Source: Stutzerimonas sp. S1 (GTDB lineage Bacteria; Pseudomonadota; Gammaproteobacteria; Pseudomonadales; Pseudomonadaceae). From it: a stretch of 64,000 bases of DNA. Position numbers and translations under genes: made by a program. Below the pieces are notes generated by a model. It was not told where the DNA came from. It searched no databases and saw only the letters and a list, made by a program, of their open reading frames with translations. Positions 52,759-60,298 of the stretch are shown here, in pieces (within the stretch, counting starts at the first letter, position 1; every line of letters begins with the position of its first letter). The stretch is taken from NCBI RefSeq assembly GCF_025966695.1, contig NZ_JAOEIY010000001.1, positions 630,474 through 694,473 of the forward strand, written 5' to 3'.

Positions 52759-53027
52759 CCCGCACCGTGAATTGCCGCAAGTACAACCAGGAGCTCCCCG
52801 GCCTCGAGCGCCCACCATTTCCGGGACAGAAAGGCGAGGACATCTACAACAACATCTCCAAGCAAGCCTGGGATGACTGGCAGAAGCATCAGACCATGCT
52901 GATCAACGAGCGTCGGCTGAACATGATGAACGCCGAGGACCGCAAGTTTCTCCAGGGCGAAATGGACAAGTTCTTCTCCGGCGAGGATTACGCCAAAGCA
53001 GAAGGCTACGTGCCGCCCAGCGAGTGA
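52755..53027 (+). CDS. yggX: Probable Fe(2+)-trafficking protein YggX
   Basis: A 90-residue protein with the family pattern [53 protein letters not shown] and [10 protein letters not shown]. It protects iron-sulfur clusters from oxidation. It overlaps mutY by 4 nt, the usual mutY-yggX pair. tRNA-Phe follows about 110 nt downstream under its own promoter. Confidence 0.95.
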   Translation: MTRTVNCRKYNQELPGLERPPFPGQKGEDIYNNISKQAWDDWQKHQTMLINERRLNMMNAEDRKFLQGEMDKFFSGEDYAKAEGYVPPSE

Positions 53028-53095
53028 TGCAGGCCGCCAATGACCACGCAGCGACGCTAAGCGCCCGTCCAGGCTAAATTTTTTCCTGGCCACGC

Positions 53096-53124
53096 TTGAC
53101 AGGCAAAAGCCAAATCCGTCTAAT
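53096..53124 (+). promoter_or_regulatory. Promoter of tRNA-Phe
   Basis: A consensus -35 TTGACA (53096-53101) and -10 TCTAAT (53119-53124) are spaced 17 nt and end 11 nt before the tRNA. A GC-rich stretch between -10 and start is typical of stringently controlled stable-RNA promoters. Confidence 0.85.
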
Positions 53125-53135
53125 AGCGCCCCGTT

Positions 53136-53211
53136 GCCCAGGTAGCTCAGTCGGTAGAGCAGGGGATTGAAAATCCCCGTGTCGGCGGTTCGATTCCGTC
53201 CCTGGGCACCA
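53136..53211 (+). tRNA. tRNA-Phe (GAA anticodon)
   Basis: A 76-nt cloverleaf: acceptor GCCCAGG/CCTGGGC, D-arm GCTCAGTCGGTAGAGC, anticodon arm GGGGATTGAAAATCCCC with GAA, T-arm GGCGGTTCGATTCCGTC and an encoded CCA. It is the attachment site of the integrated element to its right. The 3' part is repeated about 8.9 kb downstream in a slightly damaged form. Confidence 0.97.
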
Positions 53212-53287
53212 CCTTTCGTTTTCAGGTGGTGTCAAAACCACCCGAAAGCCCACAAGAAGCCCGCCCCGTGCGGGTTTTTTGTTGTCT
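53187..53287 (+). repeat. attL direct repeat (tRNA-Phe 3' end plus terminator)
   Basis: About 101 bases from the T-loop of tRNA-Phe through its terminator are repeated at 62090-62189. Differences: A to G in the T-loop, loss of one G in CCTGGGC, and AAA to GCG in a hairpin. This copy keeps the intact tRNA. Confidence 0.92.
53260..53280 (+). terminator. Intrinsic terminator downstream of tRNA-Phe
   Basis: CCCGC/GCGGG around CCCGT is followed by six T residues. A second small hairpin (GGTGG/CCACC) lies just upstream. The same terminator is duplicated at 62162-62182. Confidence 0.85.
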
Positions 53288-53325
53288 ATACTTCCCGTGG
53301 AAACCCTTGTAAGCCCCAATCTTTA

Positions 53326-53370
53326 GGGGCATTCTTTGGGGCATGGCCGGTTCGGTCAAATTTATGCCCC
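53326..53370 (+). repeat. GGGGCAT repeats near left end of the element
   Basis: GGGGCAT occurs at 53326 and 53338 (12-nt spacing), and its complement ATGCCCC at 53364-53370, just before the integrase start. The right end has the same 7-mer at 62019 and 62031, again 12 nt apart. They may be integrase arm-binding sites. Confidence 0.45.
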
Positions 53371-53385
53371 TACGAGGTGCGCCCC

Positions 53386-54609
53386 ATGCCACGGAAAGCC
53401 ACGCCGCTGACGGACAGCGCGATCAAGGTAGCCAAGCCCAAGGACAGCCCCTACAAGCTGACGGACGGCCAAGGGCTATATCTGGAGGTGACGCCCAACG
53501 GCTCGAAGCTGTGGCGCCTCAAGTACCGTTTCGATGGCAAGGAAAAGCGGCTGGCCTTGGGCGCTTACCCTGCCGTGTCTCTACAGCAAGCCCGCCAGAG
53601 GCGCACAGACGCACGCGAGCTGCTGGCCCAAGGGGCTGACCCCAGCGCAGAGAAAAAAGCCGCCAAACAAGCGCAACGGGGCGATGGCGTGACATTCGAG
53701 ACACTGGCGCGGGAGTGGTACGCCTACAACGCGCCACGCTGGGCCGAAAGCACCGCCTACAAGGCGAAGCTGTACATGGAAAACGACCTGATACCTGGCA
53801 TCGGTGCGCGCCCGGTTAAAGCCATCACCCGCCCGGAGCTGGTCGAGCTGGTGCGCAAGGTCGAAGCGCGCGGGACGCTGAACGCGGCTGGCAAGATTCG
53901 CCAATGGCTACACCAGATATTCCGCTTCGGTCTGGCCAGTGGCGTAGTCGAAGCCAACCCGGCCACCGATCTGGACGTGGTAGCCGCGCCGCCGAAAGCC
54001 ACCCGCCACCATCCGCACGTCGCCTTTGCCGAATTGCCCGAGCTGCTGGGCAAGATCGAATCGACCACGCTCAACACCCTGACCCGCTGCGCCATCCGCT
54101 TGCTGGTGCTGACTGCCGTTCGCCCTGGTGAGCTGCGCCAAGCGCCCTGGTCGGAGTTCGATCTAGACGGCGCGACCTGGACCATTCCGAAAGCGCGTAT
54201 GAAAGCCCGCCGCCCGCATGTGGTGCCCCTGCCTCGCCAAGCCGTTGCGATCCTGCGTCAGCTCAAGGAAATCACGGGTGATTACCCGCTAGTGTTTGCA
54301 GGCCAGCAGAACCCCGACCGGCCAATGTCTGAAAACACGATTAACAAGGCGCTGCGCCTGATGGGCTACGAAGGCCGCCAGACCGGCCACGGCTTCCGTC
54401 ACCTGCTGAGCACCGAACTCAACGGACGCGGCTATAACCGCGACTGGATCGAACGCCAGCTAGCCCACGGCGACAACGACGAAATCCGCGACACCTACAA
54501 CCACGCCACCTACCTGGAGCAGCGCCGGGAAATGATGCAAGCGTGGGCCGATTCGATAGACGCGCTATGCGCCGGCGCCAACGTGGTGAGCATCAAGCGC
54601 AAGGCTTAA
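53386..54609 (+). CDS. int: P4-type tyrosine integrase (tRNA-Phe specific)
   Basis: A 407-residue site-specific recombinase. The N-terminal DUF4102-type domain (TPLTDSAIKVAKPKDSPYKLTDGQGLYLEV) is typical of P4 integrases. The core has R246 (TAVRPGE), the H335-x-x-R338 box (GHGFRHLLS), H361 (LAHGDND) and the nucleophile Y371 (RDTYNHATYLEQRRE). It should recombine the tRNA-Phe repeats to insert or excise the element. The ATG at 53386 (GAGGTG upstream) is used instead of a frame running into the tRNA. Transcription reads inward. Confidence 0.94.
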   Translation: MPRKATPLTDSAIKVAKPKDSPYKLTDGQGLYLEVTPNGSKLWRLKYRFDGKEKRLALGAYPAVSLQQARQRRTDARELLAQGADPSAEKKAAKQAQRGDGVTFETLAREWYAYNAPRWAESTAYKAKLYMENDLIPGIGARPVKAITRPELVELVRKVEARGTLNAAGKIRQWLHQIFRFGLASGVVEANPATDLDVVAAPPKATRHHPHVAFAELPELLGKIESTTLNTLTRCAIRLLVLTAVRPGELRQAPWSEFDLDGATWTIPKARMKARRPHVVPLPRQAVAILRQLKEITGDYPLVFAGQQNPDRPMSENTINKALRLMGYEGRQTGHGFRHLLSTELNGRGYNRDWIERQLAHGDNDEIRDTYNHATYLEQRREMMQAWADSIDALCAGANVVSIKRKA

Positions 54610-54709
54610 CGGTTTTGGCTGGCCTAGCTCGACGGAGCGAAAAGCGGATTTCCCACCCGCCTGACCAGCCGATCTATTCGAGAAGTGGGGCGCCTGGGAG
54701 GGCAGCGGA

Positions 54710-55360
54710 ATGGATGACGCCGAATCGCTTGATCCACTTGACGATTGGCTTGATGAAAAAGACAGCTTTTACGATCCGAAAGACGTTCCTTCTTGGGAGC
54801 GTCTCGCGCAGGCGGGAAATATCTTCAAGCGCGTTCTGAAGTGCCACGATAGCGGAAGGAACCCGTCGCCAGAGCTGGTCAAAGACCTGATTGCTGCTGC
54901 GCTGATGCTTTCCGAGAACGCTGATCACAAGCAACTAGCAGTCAAGGTGTTTGCCATCGCCCTTAACGAGCTGGAGGAACTAGCTTCCGAATATCCAGAA
55001 ATTGCGCAAAGACTTATTGGCGTCACGGTCGCGCTAATGATCGGAAGCCAGTCCGTTATAGCTGGCAATGCGATGGAGAGGCATAAAGGCTTTTCCAAAA
55101 GAATGGACCCATTAGTCAAAGCGAATGCCCCTAAGGCCGCGGCCATCGAGCGCGCTAAAGCCATCGCTGCCGAGCTATGGCAAGCCGACGCCGCACAAGC
55201 GATTCGCGTTGGTGAAATGGCTGACAGGGTTTACCGGGCGCTTGTTTCCGAGGGATTTACCGAAGAACTGCCAGGCAGCGCTGATCGTGTCAAAGAGTGG
55301 ATCAAGCCCGACGCGCCAATCTACGCCCGCAAAGGTGGCCGCCGCCGAAAAACCCCGTAA
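54710..55360 (+). CDS. Hypothetical protein, base-composition outlier
   Basis: A 216-residue protein I do not recognise. It has an acidic start (MDDAESLDPLDDWLDEKD), a helical middle with a weak hydrophobic segment (RLIGVTVALMIGSQSVIAG) and a basic end (RKGGRRRKTP). By eye its DNA is clearly less GC-rich than its neighbours, unlike the rest of the element. GGGAGG precedes the ATG. It sits between the integrase and AlpA genes, a place where related elements carry cargo. A function such as phage defence is only a guess. Confidence 0.6.
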   Translation: MDDAESLDPLDDWLDEKDSFYDPKDVPSWERLAQAGNIFKRVLKCHDSGRNPSPELVKDLIAAALMLSENADHKQLAVKVFAIALNELEELASEYPEIAQRLIGVTVALMIGSQSVIAGNAMERHKGFSKRMDPLVKANAPKAAAIERAKAIAAELWQADAAQAIRVGEMADRVYRALVSEGFTEELPGSADRVKEWIKPDAPIYARKGGRRRKTP

Positions 55361-55479
55361 GCGTATCGGATAACCCCTTTTCCGTTACGGTGGGGGAATT
55401 TTTGCGGCCAGCTTAGTTCGCCAGCATTGCAACCGTTGATTCCCAACAACGCTTTGCACTGCCCTGGAGGGCTTGAACG

Positions 55480-55698
55480 ATGGCCGCACATACCAACCCC
55501 GCCCAACTTCCCCGCCGCTTTATCAAGCTGGCCCAAGTGAAGGAATACACCAGCCTTTCCACGTCTGAAATTTACCGGCGCATTGCTGCCGGAACCTTCC
55601 CGAAACAGGTAAAGCTGGGGCCGAAATCGAGCTGTTTTGTCGAGTCGGAAGTCTTGGCCTGGTGCGATCAGATGGCCGCACAGCGCGAGGTGGCCTGA
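55480..55698 (+). CDS. AlpA-family transcriptional regulator
   Basis: A 72-residue helix-turn-helix protein of the AlpA/phage-regulator type (RFIKLAQVKEYTSLSTSEIYRRIAAGTFPKQVKLGPKSSCFVESEV). In P4-like elements AlpA/Vis relatives regulate integrase and replication transcription and can act as excision factors. GGAGGG lies about 9 nt before the ATG. The next gene starts directly after it. Confidence 0.88.
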   Translation: MAAHTNPAQLPRRFIKLAQVKEYTSLSTSEIYRRIAAGTFPKQVKLGPKSSCFVESEVLAWCDQMAAQREVA

Positions 55699-55699
55699 A

Positions 55700-56041
55700 A
55701 TGAAAAAGGCGACCCGTCCCGAAGAACAAAGCCGCCCACGCAAGGCAGATGTTACCACCGAAGGCCCGAGCAAGATCGCTCGCATTCTGGCGCACCTGCT
55801 GAGCGGCGCCAGCGTTAACCGCTTCGAAGCCGAGCGCATCGGCGACCACTGTTTGCCCAGCACCATTGCCGTTCTGGCGAACCACTACGGGCTGAGCATC
55901 GAGCGCAAGCAAGAGCGCGTACCGAACCGCTGGGGCGCGCCTTGCACCGTGACCCGCTACAGCCTGCCGCCAAGCCAGCACAAGCGCGCCCGCGCCGTGC
56001 TGGTAGCTCTTACCTGCAAGCCGAAGGGGGTGGCCGCATGA
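55700..56041 (+). CDS. Probable helix-turn-helix protein
   Basis: A 113-residue basic protein. Residues about 24-90 look like a winged-helix fold used in phage regulators or replication proteins (ILAHLLSGASVNRFEAERIGDHCLPSTIAVLANHYGLSIERK, followed by a basic wing). The family cannot be named safely. The ATG at 55700 follows the AlpA stop by 1 nt; the stop overlaps the next start (ATGA). Confidence 0.6.
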   Translation: MKKATRPEEQSRPRKADVTTEGPSKIARILAHLLSGASVNRFEAERIGDHCLPSTIAVLANHYGLSIERKQERVPNRWGAPCTVTRYSLPPSQHKRARAVLVALTCKPKGVAA

Positions 56042-56490
56042 TCGCCTTTACCCTTGCCAGCCAGCACCAGCAGCGCTATGGTTCGCCCGTCACGGTCAAT
56101 CCCGTGGCCGGGTTTGGCGACCTGAATCTCAAGTTGGCGCATGTGCGCCCCAAGACCATTGCTGGCGCATTTTTTGTGTCCGCAATGCCGCTCTATGGTA
56201 GCCGTGCGCGGGAGACCGAAAGGTCTGCCGGGTGCCAACTTGCCCGGTTCGCCAACCCGCGTACGGCTGCCACCCATAACCGTTTGGCGACGGTTCGTGG
56301 CAGCTCCGCAACTCAAGTTGGAGCACCACCCATGCAAACCACCCGCAATCCGTCCACCCACGCCGCCGCCTGGAAGGCCCGCGCCTTCGCTGCGCTGCGT
56401 TCCGATTCGTCCCTGTCCGTCCGCCTGCGCCGCTACAACGAAGCGATGGCCCGCGCCCGCTCTCTGGAAACCGTAGGGGGTGTGCAATGA
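56038..56490 (+). CDS. ORF spanning the immunity-RNA module (Ash-like)
   Basis: A 150-codon frame starting by overlap with the preceding stop (ATGA). The middle (residues about 50-92, LYGSRARETERSAGCQLARFANPRTAATHN) is encoded by the strongly foldable RNA at 56198-56304, so the frame may be partly a by-product of the RNA. Ash-like proteins in P4-type elements show the same overlap. The last 52 codons can be translated from an internal ATG at 56331. Whether the long form is made is uncertain. Confidence 0.45.
   Translation: MIAFTLASQHQQRYGSPVTVNPVAGFGDLNLKLAHVRPKTIAGAFFVSAMPLYGSRARETERSAGCQLARFANPRTAATHNRLATVRGSSATQVGAPPMQTTRNPSTHAAAWKARAFAALRSDSSLSVRLRRYNEAMARARSLETVGGVQ
56128..56137 (+). 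promoter_or_regulatory. seqA-like target site upstream of the CI-like RNA
   Basis: CTCAAGTTGG; its CAAGTTGG core is a perfect complement of CCAACTTG exposed in the hairpin loop at 56235-56242, and flanking bases extend pairing to about 11 nt with one G-U. In phage P4, seqA in the leader is bound by CI RNA to stop transcription early. Confidence 0.55.
56198..56270 (+). ncRNA. P4 CI-like immunity RNA (candidate)
   Basis: A compact three-way fold is visible. P1: GTAGCCGTGCGCGGG (56198-56212) with CCCGCGTACGGCTGC (56256-56270), 15 bp with two G-U pairs. P2: AGACC-GAAA-GGTCT (56213-56226), a GNRA tetraloop hairpin. P3: CCGGG/CCCGG (56228-56247) with the loop TGCCAACTTG. The loop holds CCAACTTG, complementary to identical CTCAAGTTGG copies at 56128 and 56312. 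About 70 nt, this matches the size and logic of P4 CI RNA, which represses the element's replication genes by base pairing. No expression data are available to me. Confidence 0.62.
56266..56304 (+). terminator. Alternative hairpin competing with CI-like RNA stem P1
   Basis: GCTGCCAC/GTGGCAGC (8 bp) encloses a second stem AACCGT/ACGGTT (loop TTGGCG). It uses bases 56266-56270 that are also the 3' strand of P1, so the two folds exclude each other. No T run follows, suggesting a pausing or regulatory hairpin. Confidence 0.5.
56312..56321 (+). promoter_or_regulatory. seqC-like target site overlapping a ribosome binding site
   Basis: CTCAAGTTGG again, identical to the 56128 copy. The trailing GG begins the GGAG at 56320-56323 that serves the ATG at 56331. 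GCTCC/GGAGC and AACT/AGTT can also fold locally, hiding that GGAG. Confidence 0.55.
56331..56490 (+). CDS. Small ORF under the seqC-like site (52 residues)
   Basis: An internal start in the preceding frame gives MQTTRNPSTHAAAWKARAFA and a basic helical tail ending VGGVQ. It has its own GGAG 7 nt upstream, embedded in the seqC-like site, so translation may be controlled by the CI-like RNA. It is in the position of the P4 kil/eta gene but I see no sequence similarity. The stop overlaps the next start (ATGA). Confidence 0.5.
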
Positions 56491-56759
56491 GTACTCGCAT
56501 CGCCGCTATGGCCAGCATCGCAGACGACGCAATCGAGCAGGTCCGCTATGGGCAGGAGCACGCCCGATGGCTCGCCGCCCTGATGACTGCGATTCACCGA
56601 GAGCTTGAGCCAAGCCCCGCCCTACTGGAGTGCCGCGCGAGCCGTGTGCAGGATTTGGCCAGCTTGGGGCAGTACCTGGCCGACGATCTGGCTAACTACA
56701 TGGATTGCCGCGCCAGTGAGCTGCAAGAGAAGGCCGACGCCGTAGGGGGTGCGCAATGA
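56487..56759 (+). CDS. Hypothetical protein, 90 residues
   Basis: A helical, mildly acidic protein (IAAMASIADDAIEQVRYGQEHARWLAALMTAIHREL). No family recognised. It overlaps both neighbours by ATGA, a chain of translational coupling that supports it being a real gene of the element's early operon. Confidence 0.6.
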   Translation: MSTRIAAMASIADDAIEQVRYGQEHARWLAALMTAIHRELEPSPALLECRASRVQDLASLGQYLADDLANYMDCRASELQEKADAVGGAQ

Positions 56760-57073
56760 AGCCCGTTTGCTGGAGCCACCTACTGCCCGACCCGATGGTT
56801 CTTAACGATTACTCGGATGACAAGCTCGAAGCCATCGAGCGCACAGCCGATTGCGAGGTTCTGAACCTGACGCTTGGAATCGCCGCAATTGGTGAGCTGC
56901 TGGCCTTCACCGCCGACGCTGGCGAGTTGGAGAAGGACACCGCCCGAAATATCGGCTGGCTGATCAACTCGCTGGGCAAGCTGTCGAGCAGGCTGGTCGA
57001 TACCTCGAACGGCGCGGTGGAGGAACAACACTGCCGCAAGGCCGCCGCACCGTCCCCGACCGCAGAGGGCTAA
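56756..57073 (+). CDS. Hypothetical protein, 105 residues
   Basis: A helical protein with hydrophobic heptads (CEVLNLTLGIAAIGELLAFTADAGELEKDTARNIGWLINSLGKL). No family recognised. Starts by ATGA overlap; the primase gene begins 3 nt after its stop. Confidence 0.6.
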   Translation: MKPVCWSHLLPDPMVLNDYSDDKLEAIERTADCEVLNLTLGIAAIGELLAFTADAGELEKDTARNIGWLINSLGKLSSRLVDTSNGAVEEQHCRKAAAPSPTAEG

Positions 57074-57076
57074 ATC

Positions 57077-58006
57077 ATGACCATTCAAAACGGCGCCCGT
57101 GCGCCGAGGGGATCGGCTTGCCTGGAGAAAGCCGAACTGGCCTTCCGCGACGCCCTGCAAGCCACGTTCGGGCCGCTGGATTGGCTGCCAGTAGCAGACG
57201 GCACCATTCACCGTTTCCGCGTGCCAGACGACAAGCCCGGCACGCTTAACGGCTGGTACGTCCTACACCTGGACGGCATCGCGTCGGGTGCGTTCGGGAG
57301 CTGGAAGGCGGGAGGTTCAAGCACCTGGAGCAGCCGCAAGCCCGCCGATCCGATGGAGGCCGAATTGATCCGCCAGCGCGTCGAGCAGGCACGGGAGCAA
57401 CGCGAAGCCGACCAGACCCGGCGCCAGATTGCGGCAGCCAGCTATGCGGGCACGCTGTGGACCGAGGCCCGACCGGCTGACCCGGAACACCCCTACCTGA
57501 CCCGCAAGCGCATTGCCCCGCATCGCCTGCGCCAACGCGGTTACGTTCTGCTGGTGCCGCTGTACGCCGATGGCTACCTGTGCAACCTGCAACGCATCAC
57601 AGCGGATGGCGGCAAACGCTTTCTGTCCGGGGGCCGGGTGAAGGGCTGCTATTCGCCCATCGGCACACTGGAGCCAGGCCAACCGCTGTATGTCTGCGAA
57701 GGCTGGGCAACCGGGGCAACGATCCATGCCGAAACCGGCGCCGCCGTGGCCTGCGCCATGAATGCCGGCAACCTGCTGGAAGTCGGGCGCCAACTTCAAC
57801 GGCACCACCCGGACAGCCCGTTGATTATCGCGGGGGATGACGACCGCCAGACCGAAGCCGAGGGCAAGGGGAACCCCGGACGCGCCGCAGCCACCCAAGC
57901 CGCCGCCGTCCTGGGCTGCGGACTGGTGCTGCCACCCTTCCCCGCTGATGCCCCGCTGGAGCTTTCCGACTTCAACGACCTAGCCAACTGGAGGGCCGCA
58001 CAATGA
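57077..58006 (+). CDS. Toprim-domain primase-like protein
   Basis: A 309-residue protein. The C-terminal Toprim fold has catalytic E208 (LYVCEGWATGATIH) and the acidic D254-D255-D256 cluster (IIAGDDDRQTE). The middle contains PYLTRKRIAPHRLRQRGYVLLVPLYADGYLCNLQRI, typical of phage P4-type primases. It should make primers for element replication. It overlaps the helicase gene by 4 nt. In P4 these activities are fused in one alpha protein; here they are separate. Confidence 0.88.
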   Translation: MTIQNGARAPRGSACLEKAELAFRDALQATFGPLDWLPVADGTIHRFRVPDDKPGTLNGWYVLHLDGIASGAFGSWKAGGSSTWSSRKPADPMEAELIRQRVEQAREQREADQTRRQIAAASYAGTLWTEARPADPEHPYLTRKRIAPHRLRQRGYVLLVPLYADGYLCNLQRITADGGKRFLSGGRVKGCYSPIGTLEPGQPLYVCEGWATGATIHAETGAAVACAMNAGNLLEVGRQLQRHHPDSPLIIAGDDDRQTEAEGKGNPGRAAATQAAAVLGCGLVLPPFPADAPLELSDFNDLANWRAAQ

Positions 58007-59754
58007 GCGCCGCCATCGTTACCCCGATTGTGCCGGAAGCCGCCGCGCCAGCCATCGAGCGCCCCTGTTACCGGGTGTATGAACACACCATCACATTGGA
58101 CGGCGTGAAGCTGCGCCCCGGCGTCTGGTATCACGGGCAAAGCCTGGACAAGCAAAGCGGCGAGTATCTGCCGTTCGATGAATGGCTGTGCGGGCCTTTG
58201 CACGTCGAAGCCGTCACCCGCAACGAAGGCCAGGACGGCGATTACGGGCGCCTGCTGCGATTCCGCAACGCCGACCGCCGCGAACTGACCTGGGCAATGC
58301 CCAACGAGCTATTGGCGGGCAAGCCCGATTCGATCCTGTCCGTTCTGCTGGGCATGGGCCTGGACATTGATTACCAGCGCCGCGCCAAGGTCTGCCAGTA
58401 CATCGCCGCGCAATACCCAAAGGACCGCGTGATAGCGGCCACGTCTACCGGCTGGCACACACGCGAACTTTTCATCATGCCGCGCCAGAACATCGGTAAG
58501 GGCAAAGCGATCTTCCAGAGCGAAGCCGCCAACGGTGACGACTACCGCCAAGGCGGAACGCTGGAAGGCTGGCAAGACAGCATCGGCGCCAAGTGCGAAG
58601 GCAACCCGTTGCTGGTGCTGAGCGTGTGCGCATCGCTTGCCGGGCCGCTGCTGTACCACGTCCAACGGCAAGGCGGGGGCTTTCACATCGTCGGCGATTC
58701 CAGCACCGGCAAGAGTTCCGCCATTCTGGCCGGGGCTTCGGTATGGGGGCACGGTGAGGACTTCAAGCGCACTTGGCGCGCCACTGGCAACGGGCTGGAA
58801 GGGATCGCCAGCCAACGCAATGACACGCTGCTGGCGCTGGATGAGATCGGCGAGGCCGACCCACGGGAGATAGGCGCCGTGGTCTACGCAATGGCGAACG
58901 GCACCGGCAAGGCCCGAGCCACCCGCAACGGTTCGGCACGGGCTGCGAAGCGCTGGCGCGTCATGCTGTTTTCATCCGGTGAGCTGGGGCTATCGGCGCT
59001 GATGGCCGAAGGGGGCAAGCGCAGCCGCGCCGGGCAGGAAATCCGCCTGCTGGATATACCCGCCCGCCGCGCTTTCGGAGCCTGGGACAACTTGCACGGC
59101 ATGACCGGGGGCCGGGAGTTTTCCGACGCAATCCAGCGCGCCAGTGTGACGCACTACGGGCACGCAGGGCCGCAGTTCATCCGCAAGCTGCTGGAGCTTG
59201 GCGAGCAGGACGACTTGCCCGCGCTGCTGGCACAACTCTGCAACCAGTACCCCAGCACGAGCGGGCAGGAGAGCCGCGCTGCCGAACGCTTCGCCCTGGT
59301 GGCTATGGCGGGGGAACTGGCTATCAGCTTTGGCATTCTCCCCCTGCCGACTGGCGCAGCCCGCGACGCAATGTTGGGGCTGTTTGAGGTATGGCGAGCA
59401 GGACGGGGGCAAGGCCCAAGCGAGGATCGGCAGATATTGCGCGCCATCGCTGACTTCATCGCCCGCCACGGCGACACCCGGTTTTCATCCGCCGATGACC
59501 CCGAAGGCGAAGCCAGGGACCGCGCCGGGTATTGGGAGGACAGCCCGAGCGGGCGTCTGTACCTGTTCAACCGCCCCGGCCTGGAGGAAGCCGCCAAAGG
59601 TTACGACCTGGGGCGCGTGGTGCTGGCACTGGAGTCGGTCGGAGCAATTGCCAAGCGTGAACCGGGCCGTGCCCAAGCCACCAAGCGACTGCCCAGCGGG
59701 CGCAAGGAAAAACTGTACTGGATCGACGCCGCCAGGCTGGAGCCGGAACAGTAA
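58003..59754 (+). CDS. DUF927 domain replicative helicase
   Basis: A 583-residue protein. The N-terminal about 200 residues include the DUF927 region (RVYEHTITLDGVKLRPGVWYHG, DRVIAATSTGWHT). The ATPase has Walker A GDSSTGKS (231-238), Walker B LLALDE (276-281) and a downstream sensor region (KRWRVMLFSSGELGLSALM). DUF927 proteins partner with Toprim primases in integrated elements. It probably unwinds the iteron-bearing origin next door. Confidence 0.88.
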   Translation: MSAAIVTPIVPEAAAPAIERPCYRVYEHTITLDGVKLRPGVWYHGQSLDKQSGEYLPFDEWLCGPLHVEAVTRNEGQDGDYGRLLRFRNADRRELTWAMPNELLAGKPDSILSVLLGMGLDIDYQRRAKVCQYIAAQYPKDRVIAATSTGWHTRELFIMPRQNIGKGKAIFQSEAANGDDYRQGGTLEGWQDSIGAKCEGNPLLVLSVCASLAGPLLYHVQRQGGGFHIVGDSSTGKSSAILAGASVWGHGEDFKRTWRATGNGLEGIASQRNDTLLALDEIGEADPREIGAVVYAMANGTGKARATRNGSARAAKRWRVMLFSSGELGLSALMAEGGKRSRAGQEIRLLDIPARRAFGAWDNLHGMTGGREFSDAIQRASVTHYGHAGPQFIRKLLELGEQDDLPALLAQLCNQYPSTSGQESRAAERFALVAMAGELAISFGILPLPTGAARDAMLGLFEVWRAGRGQGPSEDRQILRAIADFIARHGDTRFSSADDPEGEARDRAGYWEDSPSGRLYLFNRPGLEEAAKGYDLGRVVLALESVGAIAKREPGRAQATKRLPSGRKEKLYWIDAARLEPEQ

Positions 59755-59775
59755 ACGAACCTTGCATTTCCTACT

Positions 59776-59965
59776 GGGGACAGTGGGGACAGCGGGGGCG
59801 CCCTAGTGCCGCAAGGGCTAGAGCTGCCCCCACCCGCTGCAAAGGCAAGGGGACAGTGGGGACAGGCCGGACAATTTGCCCCCTTTGCCCCCACCCAGTG
59901 ACAGGCATAGGGGACAGCTACAGCCCGCGCCGTTACTGGCTGCCCCCTTTGTCCCCTCTGTCCCC
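59776..59965 (+). repeat. GGGGACAG iteron-like array (candidate origin)
   Basis: Five exact GGGGACAG copies at 59776, 59785, 59849, 59858 and 59910, with two pairs spaced 9 nt, plus an inverted CTGTCCCC at 59958 and a near copy TTGTCCCC at 59949. The array lies in a gene-free gap directly after the helicase gene. This is like the P4 ori/crr layout, where the alpha protein binds iterons. Confidence 0.6.
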
Positions 59966-59992
59966 ACGGCAAAACACAAAAGGGAAAGCGAA

Positions 59993-60298
59993 ATGAGCGC
60001 ACTTGCACAGCTTGCCGACAACTTGGGGCTTTCAAGCGATACGCGACCAGCACCAGCTACCCCACCCGTCCAACCCGCTGCCAACGATCCGCAGCAGCCG
60101 ACCAGCGCACCAGCACGACCAACCGCACCAGAGGCCACCAGCGAGCCGAAGCGCGCCGCCTGGAGGATCACCCGAGCAGGCCAGGCGATTGGTTACATGG
60201 TCGGACAGCCAATGACCTATTCCGAGGCCCTGGCCGCCGCTCGCTGGCGCTGGGCTGATGCCGAACTAGACGGCGCACCAAAGGAGCCGAACCGATGA
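59993..60298 (+). CDS. Hypothetical protein, 101 residues
   Basis: A short helical N-terminus (SALAQLADNLGLSSD), a long proline/alanine/threonine-rich linker (about 20-60) and a C-terminal basic helix (AWRITRAGQAIGYMVGQPMTYSEALAAARWRWAD). No family recognised. AGGGAAAG precedes the ATG. It lies just downstream of the iteron-like array and overlaps a tiny ORF (ATGA). Confidence 0.5.
   Translation: MSALAQLADNLGLSSDTRPAPATPPVQPAANDPQQPTSAPARPTAPEATSEPKRAAWRITRAGQAIGYMVGQPMTYSEALAAARWRWADAELDGAPKEPNR

Noticed and set aside
56038..56330. Treating the Ash-like frame as the only function of this DNA
   Set aside because: The dense base-pairing and repeated complementary sites are better explained by a regulatory RNA; the frame is kept only at low confidence.
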